The notes: a model not told the origin generated them from the letters alone. 64,000 nucleotides of DNA from Bryum argenteum (GCA_037043015.1 CM073321.1:29800101-29864100); one strand, 5' to 3'. Shown: positions 47,512-59,380, numbered from the stretch's first letter. Translations and numbers: made by a program.

Positions 47512-49271
47512 TGTCGGACCTTCTTTTTTGATTGAGTGCTCAATATGTTTAAATGCGCATTAAGAATAAGTATAGTGTCTAAAATTCGACCTAAGTATGT
47601 GATAGGCCGTATACTATAAGGCAAATAAGTTTAAAACATCTATGCGTTAACCTTAGAATGTAGTTTTGAATAAGGAGGGGTTCATGAACCCGTACTCCGC
47701 ACTCGACTAGGCAAGGACGTACTATCAGAAACCGGACAAGGTTTGAAGACGAATGATGAAGGCTGGAGTGGATGGAAAGACAATCATGACGCGGGATGCC
47801 AAAGACGGCTCCCTACGAGGACGGTCATGATGGCGGACGGAGAGGTGCAGCTGGAAGCGCCCCAAGAGTCGGTTCGTGAGGCGACCTCGCCACGAGCGGC
47901 ACTAGAGGTAATCATCCTTCTGTCCCCGTCTCCCACTGAGCGTCCGGCCTCGGTCGGAGTCTAAACCGACCGCGGCCAGACTTCCACGGCCGGAGAAGAT
48001 TACGAGGTCACAGCGGATTGGACAACTCCGATGTAGCCCAACGACCCCAGACTCCGTCCGGCCATATCCTCCCCAGACCATCCAGACCCAATGATGAGGG
48101 CATCGCATCATTTTACGGACGCTCGCGCTACGTATTTTCATTATCAGGAACTGATTGCCATGATGTGTAAGGATTTTGGAGTGCATACTTTGGTGGAGGT
48201 GAAAAAGAAGTGGAACTCCAAGCCGACATTAGCATGAGCAATTGGAGAGGTAGATCACGAAGCTTACAATCAAAAATAGACGCCTGAGGGAGATGGTCAA
48301 GCAAAGAGAAGAAGAGCTTATGACAAGCTGGAAAGCGCTTGAATCTGCTCACGAGCAGGTGGTCAAACTTGTGGAGGTTTGAGAGGTTCCGGCCGAGGTC
48401 CTCCAAAAGGCGTACCTGTTCGAGGTCGGAATCCTGCAGTCGGAAGTCTTCAAGGCAGAGACTTTCCGTAGGTTCCGTCTCAAAGCAAGGACCTACTTGA
48501 CTAAGATCGAGAAGAGCAACAACAAAGTAAAGGTAGTTCTCGATTCCGTCCGTGAACGGATTGCAGGGATGGCTCCAACTCCGGCCTTTTGGAAAAGCAA
48601 GTCGCTTTTTGCGGAGTAGGTCGTGTAGGTCGGCGCCGCATTCTAGTTAGATTTCTAAGTCGTTGCCTTCGAAGTACTTATAGGTAAATGTTTGATCACC
48701 TAAAACATTCCTTGTTAATCAACAACCTCTAATGCGCATATTCATTGTGATCCTTACTTTGTCTCCCTTTTGAGGTCGAGTGCTTAGAAGTCTTATCTAC
48801 TGTTTCTGAGTTGTAAGTTGGGGGTTAGGAATCTGGATTCCTTGCTAGATCATATCTGTGGAGTTGAGGTCGGGTTGGACGTATTAGCGAGTGTCTTCTG
48901 TCTTGAACTGGTCTAGGTGTTTGAGAGAGGGAAACTACCATAGTAAACACCTTACAGTCTGGAAGGGTCTGAAAGTAGAGTCTGTGAGGCTGGATTCCAA
49001 TTGGACTCCCAACTGCTACAGACTTGGGATCCTCTGTAGTCTCAAGGGACGGATCAAGAACAGTACGTGACCGGAATACGTGTAGACGTCCTCTAACCGG
49101 ATTCGGATCTCTTGGAGTTTGTCATTGTAGTAAGTGTGATAGGGCAATCAGGACGGCCTGCATGACCTGCTAATCTGGACAGACAGGACGGATCAGTTGT
49201 GAGGACGTAATGCTTGCCCAACTGTAGGTGTTTGTGTGGGTAGAGTTTAAGTGTGGACATTTCCGCCACGA
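47512..49271 (+). repeat. LTR-like unit, family A, copy 3
   Basis: Starts TGTCGGACC at 47,512 directly inside the minus-strand coiled-coil frame. It matches copies 1 and 2 through to CGCCAC at about 49,271. Its own ORF (48,120-48,590) is broken by frameshifts, and the acidic C-terminal part is deleted: the sequence jumps from 'GMAPTPAF' to the post-ORF block at about 48,590. Confidence 0.65.
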
Positions 49272-49516
49272 TAAACATAAGGGAAAAAGTCTTTGTGCAT
49301 CTCTTTTTGCAAAGGAATACCCTTGCCAAGCAAGGTTAAACATAAGTTTGGGAATAGTACGGTTGGTGGTTGTCTTAGCACTATTTGGTCTTGGTCACTT
49401 CACAGAATCCCTGGAACGATACACGAGTCACCTAAATACGGGTATTACACTAATAAACGTGTAAGGGAAGACAACGTAGATACATGGCATCCGACAGTCT
49501 CCACTGGGTGGTAGCT
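49272..49516 (+). other. Internal sequence following family A copy 3
   Basis: Parallels 43,226-43,420, including 'acagaatccctggaac' followed by 'atacac.agtcac'. The similarity fades by about 49,450-49,510, just before the putative left end of the composite transposon. Confidence 0.45.
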
Positions 49517-49540
49517 CACTAGGGTGGATCAATATGTACG

Positions 49541-49563
49541 TTACAGGATTTAAAATCCTGTAA
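49541..49563. repeat. 23-bp palindrome near left end of composite transposon
   Basis: TTACAGGATTT and AAATCCTGTAA form perfect 11-bp arms around one A. ATGTACGTTAC, which overlaps its left edge, is repeated directly at about 49,724. This could be a transposase-binding or structural end feature. Confidence 0.7.
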
Positions 49564-50440
49564 TTTGCATGTTCAAAGGCTATTATTGGTCCTTTTCACA
49601 TTGTAGTCTTCAAATATTGTTATGGATTTGACATAATAGTAGCATGTTGATTACAAATCACTTGAGCTTTTTTGTAGAAAACATCTACAACCTTACACAA
49701 ATGGCACTTTTTATTCATCAAAAATGTACGTTACGCTGTGTAACATTGACATATAGTACTAAAATGGGGGTAAATATAAATTGCCAAGTACTAAACAAAT
49801 TAAAGGGTTAGAGAGAGGATCTTCTAAGGCTTAAGATTTTGCATTCATACTCCCCAAAATGTCATTCCCTCCTTACTATTTCTAGTGGTCAAAGTGCCCA
49901 AACTTTGACATGGTGTACATCACCAAGAAATTAAAAATTTTTGAATTTTTTTTCGAGGATCCTATAGAGAAAGCTGAGCCACTGCTGGGTGTAAAAACGA
50001 GCAGCCGGTTTTTGGCGCTAAAGCACACTTGCAGGAAGTGTGGGAATTTTAAAAAGATGTCCCTATAGTACTCAAAGTACTCATGCCCCAACTTACTTTA
50101 GAAGCAGTCGAAAGTGGCAGATGCGATGTTGACGGCACTGTTAAGTTGGACGCCGCTAGGAATGGAATTCCATTAATTTCTCATGCAGGCTTTGGCAGGC
50201 TTTTGCAGGCTTTTGAAGATACAATATGCTTTTCAACTTGGATCCGTTGCCTCGCGCGTCGTCTTCCTCCGATTTCTTTGATCTAGGGTTTTGGTTTTGC
50301 GCCTGCACACAAGCGCTACGAAGCAAAGTTGTGTGTCGCCGATGCCGGAGTTTGATGGGTGTGAATAGGGTTTCAATTGAGAAAAACGTACAGATCGTTG
50401 TTTTTGACCGTGGTTTCGACTGCTTCCATAGTTTGCGGTC

Positions 50441-53400
50441 ATGGGGAATGAGCGCAATCGTTTGCGGACTCGACTTGGGATCATCCGGCCCGGTCCAGAA
50501 GGACGATCCGCGGCTGCTGCAAGAACAGAAGTGACACGCGCGGCCGCAGCAGAAGCTTCACGACTACGAATGCGTGCATATCGCGCGAGGCTAGCCGAAG
50601 CTGCCACCACTGTTGAGAGAAATAGGCGGTCGGGTGAGGGTTCGATGGAGTGCAGTGGATTCGGTGAGCGTCTAACCAGCCGAAAGAGCAACAAACTGGC
50701 CCGGGCTATCATAGAGGAGTTAGAGGCTTGCCAAACACAATGCGACAAGAGCTCCATCATGGAGAAGGTGTTAAATCATGACTCTATTTGGCCGCATCTC
50801 CCTGATTACTACCCCCGGCCTTCAGAGGCGAAATCCATATTCACCTTTGTTAGGAGTTTCGGAAACGAGTTACAGTCAATTAAGACCGCACATTCAAAGG
50901 AGTTCCTAGGGCGAAAGGGTGTTCTACTCGATGCCGCTGTTAGCGAAGGGATTGAAGGAACGCGAGTTCTTGGGAGGGTGTTACAGGTGCGTCCTTGCTA
51001 TTTCTTCTCATGATTCAGTATAGGATTTAGGGGCCTTCTAATCGGAACTGAATATCGCCCAAGCTGTACTTTGGGTAATGGGATCAACTAGGGTCCAGGG
51101 AGTCAAGGTCTTCAACTTTGGTGGTTGTTTCACTAGAGAAGAATGCGTATTCAGTTTATGTGATTGCAAGTCAGTGCGCCTCCATCCTATCAGCTGCTGT
51201 ACTCTGAAGTGTTTGGGCGTCTTGGAATGAAATATGTAGGACGTTGTTGTTTTATGTCACTTTGAATTGGACAAGGTGTTCTGAAGTTGCCTCATGTTTT
51301 GCAGGTGCATCCAAGGAACATTTTGAATGCTGTAGAAAGGAGATCTGGTTCCGTCTCTACCAATGAGCAGTTCAAACTTCTGGAGCGGGCAAAACGACCT
51401 GGACTGTCGGATTACGTGAAAGATACTGCGCGAGCCTAGTGGCATGGGAAAACTCGCGTGTCTCCTAACAAGAAAGACGTGACTAGACGTCGGTTAGGGC
51501 GGAATGAGTATGTGGTTCATGCAACCCATTACTTGACAGATACTCAGGTTCGAATGATTTCACTACCTCCCATCACATTGTCGTATGATCATATATATTC
51601 ATGTATGTGTTAATGTTATGTAATCTTAATTATGGTAGCATACATCAAAAACTTCCATGAGGCTATTGTGGTAACCAAGTATACTCTGAGTTACTTTATA
51701 CTGATGCTAGTATATTTGGAATTGCATTACAATTAAGCATTACCAAACAATAATTATTATGTACAAGTGTACCCATATAGTCGTTAATGTGCATTGAATA
51801 GCATTGCTAGAGTAATATAGGTACAAATCAAAATCTCTTTCACGTACTGGGTACATACGTTGTAACGATTCATACCTACTAGTGCCATTGTTGTATACTG
51901 GGTACTATTCTACTACTGTTAATACACGGTACCTTCAAAGTTTAGTAGGATGGTAGTACTGAATAGTATAGGATGTTGGTGATAAAGTACTAACCGTATT
52001 TGGCTATGGTAGTTTGTTACTTCTGGTGTACAAGGGGTACATGAATATACGTTGATAATGCAGACTTTGGTGGAAGTTTAGTAGAAATAGTAGGGTTGAA
52101 TACTTTAGGACTTTGGTGACGAAGTGCTATGAGGACTATTAGGATACAGTAGTTGTCTTTGGTACTCTTCGCTTATAATTTTGTAGATTACAGTACCTTG
52201 TGATTGTGTATATGATTAGCTTCGATACAAGCTAGGTACTTATAGTATAAGTTCTACCATGATTAGTACTTCTGCCCAATCGACTTGCTTACTCAATGTA
52301 CTCTTGGTATATGCTGGTAGAGTGACCCACACTTGATCAACTAAGTTTACGCTTGGATTTCGATGCAGGCCCAGCTATTCATCAGTTTCAGGGAAGCACA
52401 TCCAGAGTGCCGTCTACAGCAACGAGCCTTCGAAAAGCTAAAGCCATGGTATATTAAAACCCTCAAGGATCAGCTGCTATTGTATCAATCATGTGGAGAT
52501 TGACTTGCTGAGGGATGCTTTAAATACATTTAGAGATACATCTAGTCGCTCTCATTGTCATGTGGGTTGCAATTGTGATTGTGCTGTATGCGGTAATCTT
52601 GATGGCTGTTCAGCATCATGACTTACATTTGACCGCATTACTTCATTATGGCAAGCGTGTGTTTGTTCCAAAGGGGAACTTGATAAATGGCATAATCTTG
52701 CATGTTTGATGGGTACATGCGCTGCTTGTGGTGTTAGTGGCTTACAATTTTGTCCACAAGAGTTGGCTGTTGCTACTGATATGTTGGTCAAGTGGAGATG
52801 CTTTGAGTATAAGGTTGTTGGTAGACATGAAGAGACTGGGCTGGAGAAGAAGCGCATTCATGAGGTATTTAAGGAAACGTCTCTAGGTGAGTTCATGGTT
52901 TATTTGAAGAAGAAGGTACAACAGTTCGTCACTCACAACTTTATAGCCAATTGGCAAGATGGTGAGTGTAGAAAAATGATGGAGAATGTACCACATGGGG
53001 TTTTGATATCGCACATTGACTTTGCTGAGAATTATACCTTTGCGATTCAGAATGAAATACAATCCATGCATTGGTTTAGTACTTCAATAATTATTCTTGT
53101 GCATATCACCTTGTATAGACCTCCTCCTACAGAAGAAGGGGCGAATGGTGAGCTTATCAAACACACTCACTACTACATTAGTGATGATAAGAAACATGAT
53201 TCGTTATTTGTACAACATTGTCTTCTTGGGCACTGGGATTGGGTGTTGTCTACAGGTTGCAGACCCACCGAGCATTGGGTCTATTCAGACGGCTGTGCCG
53301 GACAATTCAAAGGATCACGCGCCATGTACTTCGTGGCACGATATCCAGGGCTCACAGGATGCACAATGCGATGGAGCTTTTTTGGTAGCGGTCACGGAAA

Positions 53401-54474
53401 AGGTACCACCAACAACAATTTTGGTAACATTCAGTTGACCATGCGGTATCCTAGGTTGTCTATGTTTGTACTCTAGGTATATGCAGAGTGTAATACGTAT
53501 TTGCATAGTGAAAACTGTACATAAGTAATAACTGACTTGTACTAACTAGTACTAACTGAGTACTAACTCTACCAAGAGTTTATAATGCTACAGGAGAGTG
53601 GGACGGAGCTGGCGCAGTGGTTAAAAGGGCATTGCAAACCCATCAAATTCAACATCCGGAGGACGAGCTGGCCAATGCCCAACAGAGTGTCAATTTTCTT
53701 AAGACAAAATTCAGTCATCGTGTCCCAAGCTCATCAGACATTTCGAGGGACGTGCCCATATCACGGGAGTTTTGGCACATAGGCATTGGGGACGTGGACA
53801 GAAGCAACGAGTGGAAGTGTAAGACAATCCCTAGTTCCCGGCAGTTCCATAGCATCCTTGGATGCTCACAGGCGGATCCGACACTTCTCATGGTGCGTGA
53901 TTTGGCATGCTTTTGTGCCCCATGCATTAACCAAGAGTGGGTGAATTGTGAACAGAAGTCTCATGTCGCTCCATGGCGTGTAGTACGACTTAGGCCAAAC
54001 AATGTCGTGGTTGTTCAGGAGCAGATTGACGCGCATGATGACCCAGATGATTGGGTTCACGATGGAGAGGATGAAGAGGAAGTTAGCAGTGCTGATCTGC
54101 TCCAAGTCGGTGACAATTTCATGATTCCAGCGCCTCCTAGAAATAATGAAGGGGTCGAATTTTATGTGCTACAGTGCCAGAAGGCAAAATATGAGGTTGA
54201 GGAGGACTTTCTGTGTCCATGGGAGGAGGACTTTGAAAAGGGTGACTTTGCAGTGGCAGGCACATACTACCAGAAGTATGGTAGAGGGTCGTCCACGTAT
54301 GTGTACCTTGGAGAATCAAGATTGGCGCATATTCCAGCCCACCTTGTGAAGGCAATTAAGTTTCCTATGATCTTGCAACCTCATGTCCTGAGGGGTGGTA
54401 CTGCAGTTTACAAGATGTCAGCAGAGACTATTGACATGATTACGCAAACGCTGGTGGTTTGGTGGGGGAGTTAA
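50441..54474 (+). pseudogene. DDE-type transposase, four exons, decayed
   Basis: Model: exons 50,441-50,986; 51,305-51,547; 52,369-53,402; 53,594-54,474, all with GT-AG borders and compatible phases. Exon 1 is Arg/Ala-rich (DNA-binding-like). Exon 3 starts with a Cys/His-rich part ('HCHVGCNCDCAVCG', then 'GTCAACGVSGLQFCP') and then the catalytic region: 'LISHIDFAENYTF' plus 'QNEIQSMHW' (first Asp), 'HWVYSDGCAGQFKGS' (second Asp), and 'FFGSGHGKG', continued across the last splice as 'EWDGAGAVVKRAL' (acidic third position). This DFAENY / SDG-QFK / GHGKG pattern is a widespread but poorly named DDE family in eukaryotes. Lesions: TAG at 51,437-51,439, a 1-bp frameshift near 52,475 and TGA at 52,619-52,621. 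The C-terminus (residues after about 750) is an uncharacterised domain ending 'LVVWWGS'. Confidence 0.75.
51548..52368 (+). other. Large intron of the transposase gene, GTAC-rich
   Basis: 820-bp intron with GT...AG borders. It is dominated by short motifs such as gtac, agtac, tacta and gggtac, in the same compositional style as the noncoding stretches at 53,480-53,590, 54,480-54,600 and 57,600-58,400. Confidence 0.5.
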
Positions 54475-54836
54475 TTCTCGAAATTTAGGTAGTATCCCAA
54501 TTGTTGGGTTTCTGTACTTTTAGTACAAATACAGTATTATTTCAGTACTATTTTAGTACAAAAACAGTATTATTTCAACATTGTATGGTGAAGTCACAAA
54601 GCACCATCTACTTCCCGTTCAATACAATGTTATAATATACATAGCACAATCACCCTGCAATTGAATATTGTACCGAATGAACGCTTCCAATAGAAAGAAA
54701 AGGTCTCTTCTATTGTATAAAATTCGAGGTATATGTATGGACAAAATTGTACAATGTAAGAAAAAATCAGAAGTGTTCTGAGTAACTATGGTGTACACTG
54801 TAAGTAAAAATATAAACAAAAAACTCCGTATGTTAT
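54475..54836. other. Convergent intergenic spacer of the composite transposon
   Basis: Lies between the stop codons of the two convergent genes. 54,515-54,580 holds a direct repeat of about 33 bp ('tttagtacaaa.acagtattatttca' twice). Both genes' 3' UTRs should lie here; no clear terminator signal can be named. Confidence 0.45.
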
Positions 54837-56006
54837 TTAATGTGATGGCATGGGATTTCTACAGTATGGTCCACCACATAGGCAAAGACCGGTCTCGGTG
54901 CCGCCATCCTGAAAGTCCGTCCCATAGTCCTGAAACGCAGACCACGGTCTTATGATTACAACAACATTCAGAGTGCAATGAACGAAAACACAAATGAGAA
55001 AAAAAAAGACATGGAAAGGTTAAAGCATACCCAGGTGAGTTCTTCATATTCGTCAATGTCCCTTACGGCAAAAAACGCAATGTGATATAAACGGGGGTCA
55101 CTTTCGTCGATCTTCACTGGCATGTCGACCAGGTTAGGAACCTCGCACATATGGTTCAAGAAACGAGCCACATTTCCGAACCTCAGTGCGTCTTTTGACA
55201 AGGCGGTGGAGTCGTCACTGGCCGCTTCTGCCCTCCAATCTGCGTCAAGGCTCATGGAATACCATCCATTACTCGGTTTCACTTTGGCTCTCTGAATGGT
55301 CTCTACTTCAGTACAAATTTCCCCATGATACTCTAAGACAAACTGGTCCTTCTGTATACGATTCAAAGTTTTAAGACCCCAACCCCGAGGCCCAGTCCAG
55401 AAAACCGACAACTGCAGCTGTGAGCCTTTCTGAACTAGCCTATTCCGACATGCTCCATGACATAGACAAGTTAAGTTGCATTCAAAAATAAAAGGTCTCG
55501 GAGTATGTCCACTGCAAACATCTGAATCATCATCGGATGGGTTCCAACTCGAATTATCTTGAGAAACGTAACATCCCTCGCCCGGTTCACAAAAACTTGA
55601 GAGTTGATACCTTCACATTATGGAAAACAAATAAAAACCACATCGCCAAAAGACGTGAAGCCGACCAATGCAGGAAACTCGAAACTCCTGAGTGTACTAA
55701 GGGTATAGGAAGTTGTACCTTAGATACGGCACTGTCGACATCTGCTAAGAGCCCATCGCTTGTATAGGCACACTTACCCCCCATCTTCTGGATGCAATCA
55801 CATGCATCTGGATCTAGTGTACAATCCTGGCCATAGCACTTACAACTCGACTCTCTCTCATTGTCAACCACAGCCATCTCAGAAAGAACATCAGATGTAA
55901 CATAGATGAATGGGGGCATTGGGCATGGGCCTTCTACTGGCAATTCAACCCGTATTGCCATTGGCTCCAGTCCCCTACTAATATCAGCCTCATCAAACTA
56001 GAGATC
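54837..56006 (-). CDS. SET-domain histone lysine methyltransferase, Su(var)3-9 type
   Basis: Three minus-strand exons can be placed: A about 55,997-55,719, B 55,511-55,031, C 54,929-54,837. Exon A gives the pre-SET start ('DEADISRGLEP') and Cys cluster ('SCKCYGQDCTLDPDACDC', 'GGKCAYTSDG'). Exon B completes pre-SET ('FECNLTCLCHGACRNRLVQKG') and holds SET: 'GPRGWGLKTL', 'VLEYHGEIC', the catalytic 'ARFLNHMCEVPNLV' and 'DEYEELTW'. Exon C adds 'DYGTDF' and post-SET 'CLCGGPYCRN', then TAA. The order and motifs are those of SUVH/SUVR-class H3K9 methyltransferases. B-C join in phase. A-B do not join in phase with the most obvious sites, so a small exon, another splice site or a frameshift exists. If exon A starts after CAG (56,006) it contains a TAG; starting after the later TAG (55,997) avoids it. 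Confidence 0.8.
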
Positions 56007-56125
56007 CTGCAAGAAGCTCATAAAAAGTGAACACAATTTTGATGATTATGTAGCAAAAATAGACGATAAGCAATATACTTATCATCATGTACAATGAACC
56101 TACAGAATGTACAAACAATATACAT

Positions 56126-57570
56126 CTAAGTACGCTTTTTCCTACCCGGCTTGCTCACCCGCTTGGTGCCTGATGGCTTCGTTGCTGGTTTGGACTCCTT
56201 CTGAACATCAAACAGATTAACATTCTTCATTTTTGGTTTTTTACCAAGCGCCTCATTATCCTCGTCCATAGCCGAGGCAAAATCCTCCCTGGACACCCGC
56301 GCTCTTGTCCTACGCCCCAACGGTGCTTCCCCCACTACCCCGAGACTCGATGGAGAGGCCTGATCGATGTCCATTGGAGAGCCAGGTGACTTGCTGACAT
56401 TAGTGTTAGATGGAGTCTTTGCATTCCCTCTACTCGCCACGTCGGCTTCTTCAGCCAAGCCGACGACCATTGCCGCTGCGGGGTCCGTTACTGCTTCTCC
56501 CGCGACCTCCTGAATGCAAGCCTTCACCTCCTCGCTGTTTGCCGCCACCTTCTTGGCGCTACTTGCCAGCACCTCAGCCTCGGCTGCCACAACCTCCTGA
56601 CTGCAAGCCTCCACCTCCTCCGTACATGCCACGACCTCCTGGCTGGGCGACACGACCTCCTGACTGGGAGTCCTCAACTCCTGCCTAGGAATCTCCGCCT
56701 CAACACCTGTATTGGTGGCTATGACCTCCACGCCAAGAGTACTACCCTCCTCCACCGAGTGATTAACAGCCTCTCTCGAACTACTCGGCGCCACCTCCTC
56801 CACCCGTATGCTAACAGCCTCTGGCTGTATACTGGGCGCCACCTCCTCCACCTGTATGCTAACGGGAAGCACATTGGGCGCCACCTCCTCCACCTGTATG
56901 CTAACGGGAAGCACATTGGGCGCCACCTCCTCCTCTATTATTTTTGGAGCATCCGGAGCAATCACCTTTTTCGGGGTATCCCTGTCCACCCTCTTGAATC
57001 GCTCCAGATCATCCGACTTAGGACTTGATGGCGGTGAAGAATCCCTCGTTTCGGGGTCATTCATGGGTGGGTCCGAGTCGCCCCCTTGCTCTGTCTCACC
57101 ATCAGAATATTCTTCACCTTCTCTTTTTGACGATGCTGTGTACTCATCAGACTCTGATTCTTCGGCAGGTATACCTTTTAACAACCCTGCAAAAAGAAAA
57201 GAAGGTAAGACGCAGCAAATTCAACACTACTCGCCACAAATATGCATTCACAGTTGAGGCCACCTGTGGTTCAAAAATCCTCACCTGCAAAGTTTGATGT
57301 TTGGGCCTCTTTGCTCTTCTGTTTTCTTGAGTTCCTAATAGAGACTCCACCCACCGGCTTGGGACTTAGGATGGCTAGCTCTGGATTTTTTATAGCTGGC
57401 TTGGAAGAGACAAACTCCAGCGAGTTTGTTGGTTTTTGTTGTGCCTCGTCCTTGTGCTCCACCTGTGGTGAAACTATGGCTGCAGCGTTTGACGACCCTG
57501 GCAGACTTTCTCGAACAACTTGGTCGGATTTTCTTTTACCTGTGGGTGGCTTGGCTGGGCTATGTGTCAA
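56126..57570 (-). CDS. Low-complexity, repeat-containing nuclear-type protein segment
   Basis: Two minus-strand exons: 57,570-57,287 (Lys/Pro/Ser-rich; donor TTTGCAG|GTGAGG) and about 57,188-56,126 (acceptor after CTTTTTGCAG). The second holds an acidic stretch (SESDEYTASSKREGEEYSD), then a Val/Ala/Glu-rich region with imperfect 14-residue repeats ('VEEVAPNVLPVSIQ' twice exactly, then diverged), and a basic C-terminus 'KRVSKPGRKKRT' like a nuclear-localisation signal. No enzyme domain. It may be its own gene or a disordered middle part of one protein that runs on into the SET exons; the stop at 56,126 favours a separate end. Confidence 0.5.
56830..56935 (-). repeat. 42-bp coding tandem repeat
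   Basis: Exact or nearly exact 42-bp units ('gggcgccacctcctccacctg' + 'tatgctaacgggaagcacatt' on the plus strand) repeat at least twice, with a diverged third. They encode the 14-residue repeat of the minus-strand protein. Confidence 0.85.
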
Positions 57571-57599
57571 TGCTGAACATCAAAAACTCTCACACACGA

Positions 57600-58340
57600 T
57601 TTAGTACGTCTGTTACTATTAACTAATACCCAACGTACAATAGTAGACCTACATGAAGCAGGGTTGATACTTTGTACTAATCGGAAGATAAAAACTACCT
57701 AATCTAATTGCAATATACATGAGACTACTTAAGATACAGGCAACACTACTCTCGAACTCCATATGTGCCAATCACTACCTAAACTGAGTACATCAATTGT
57801 ATGATAATCATACTCAGATCACTTTCTCAACACAGATTTAACCTATTAAACGTACCTAATTTATACACACTACTATATAAAACTCCCCATGTACTTGATA
57901 TGTACCTAAAGCTACCAATACCCCGTACCGACACTACCACAATCTACCTTGTCAACAACAAAGTACATGATACTACTGTTGTGTGTCGCTGACACTACTC
58001 TAAAACTCCATATGTACCAATCACTACCTAATTTGAGGACATCAATCTTACTCAATCATACTCAGATCACTTTCTCAACACAGACTTATTCTATTAAACG
58101 TACCTAATTTGAGGACATCAATCTTACTCAATCATACTCAGATCACTTTCTCAACACAGACTTATTCTATTAAACGTACCTAATTTTTACACACTACTTT
58201 ATAAGACTACCCCATGTACTGGATATGTACCTAAACCGCTACCAATACCTCGTACCAACACTACCACTTTCTACCTTGTTAACAGCAAAGTATACATACA
58301 CTACCACAATCTACCTTGTCAACAGCAAAGTATACCTACA
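57600..58340. repeat. Nested tandem repeats in GTAC-rich non-coding DNA
   Basis: A unit of roughly 260 bp ('ctccatatgt.ccaatcactacctaa ... accacaatctaccttgtcaacaa') occurs at about 57,745-57,995 and again from about 58,005. Inside the second, a 76-bp block starting 'cctaatttgaggacatcaat' is duplicated exactly (58,027-58,102 and 58,103-58,178). It lies between minus-strand exons and is probably intronic. Confidence 0.8.
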
Positions 58341-58410
58341 CTACCTTGTCATCTGCAGAGTATACCCACAAGTACAGAAAACAAGAGCATGATCAAGGCT
58401 TACCTCACTC

Positions 58411-59224
58411 TCACTGGTTAGACTTGAGGAAGTCCTCTCGGTCCTGCAGGAGCTCCGAAAATTCACCGTCGATGCCCACGCTGGCTGCTCCTTGCTGCAG
58501 CTCCTCTGCCTGATGCCCCCACCCAAAACTACGACGCCAGCTGGGATGCATCGGGCGTTTACAGTTCTCCTGCACACAACACAATCCTTTTCCAAAAACA
58601 GAGAATGCACACCAAGGATGGTACGCGTGGCTGCAAGTAGCCACTATAATGTCACGTTTTGGAAAACCGTAGTCGCATAATGTACAAGTGCTGAATTCTA
58701 GGCTTTCTACTTTAATTTCCTCTTCCTCTACCCGGGGGTACAACATGGGCCACGGATGCAGCCCAGAAGGTCGTCCTCCTAGCTTCAAGTGAGAAGCCTC
58801 ATCAGTTACAAAAGTTAAGCTGCTTCCCTTGCAATTCAATTGTCTCCTTGAGTTTGAAGTGGGCTGCTTCTGCAGCTGTAACGTCCTCCACAGCTATCTG
58901 GAGCTTCTCCAGACATTCGCTCTTCATTCGATTGAACACACCCACCCTAAACTCCAACTAAGGGTTCTCGGTGCACCAATTCTCACCCTTCAGCTCCTGG
59001 ATTTGATGATCGAGGTACTCCAAATTCTCGTTGTGCGCACTCACCACATCCTTCGATTTCTTGACCCTTGCAGCTGAAGTCTTCAGAGCAGACTTCTTGA
59101 ATGCTATCTTTGCAGTAAGGACTCTTCCTAGATCACTCAATTTCTGAATCCTCTTTGCAGCTGATGAGGCAAGATAGTCTTCTTACTTGGTGGGAATCCT
59201 CGAGGCACAAACCTCTGACACATC
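58411..59224 (-). pseudogene. Coiled coil plus RING-like zinc-finger segment
   Basis: Follows a CAACAG acceptor at 59,224. It encodes a long coiled coil ('LSDLGRVLTAKIAFKKSALK', 'YLDHQIQELKGEN', 'CLEKLQIAVEDVTAAEAAH') and then 'TFVTDEASHLKLGGRPSGLHPWPML'. A Cys/His finger follows: CTLC, 13 residues, C-x-H-x3-H-x2-C ('CSHAYHPWC'), then two more Cys ('CCVQENC'), i.e. a RING-like arrangement ending 'SWRRSFGWG'. Lesions: TAA at 59,183-59,185, TAG at 58,958-58,960 and a frameshift near 58,820. RING-type fingers often act in ubiquitin transfer or protein binding; the role here is unknown. Confidence 0.6.
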
Positions 59225-59380
59225 CTGTTGTCACAAAACCCTTATCAGAAGTCAAATTGAACGGCAGATTCAACACTAAGTCCCTCCTCACAATTTCACA
59301 ATACTTGACTCGTTAAAATAAAAGACAGCAGCAACAGTATCAGAATTCAGCTTACAATGTTCATCTAAAAAATGAATTAC

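Noticed and set aside
50233-50760. 175-codon minus-strand ORF
   Set aside because: Antisense to exon 1 of the DDE gene, which has consistent splicing and homologous continuation.
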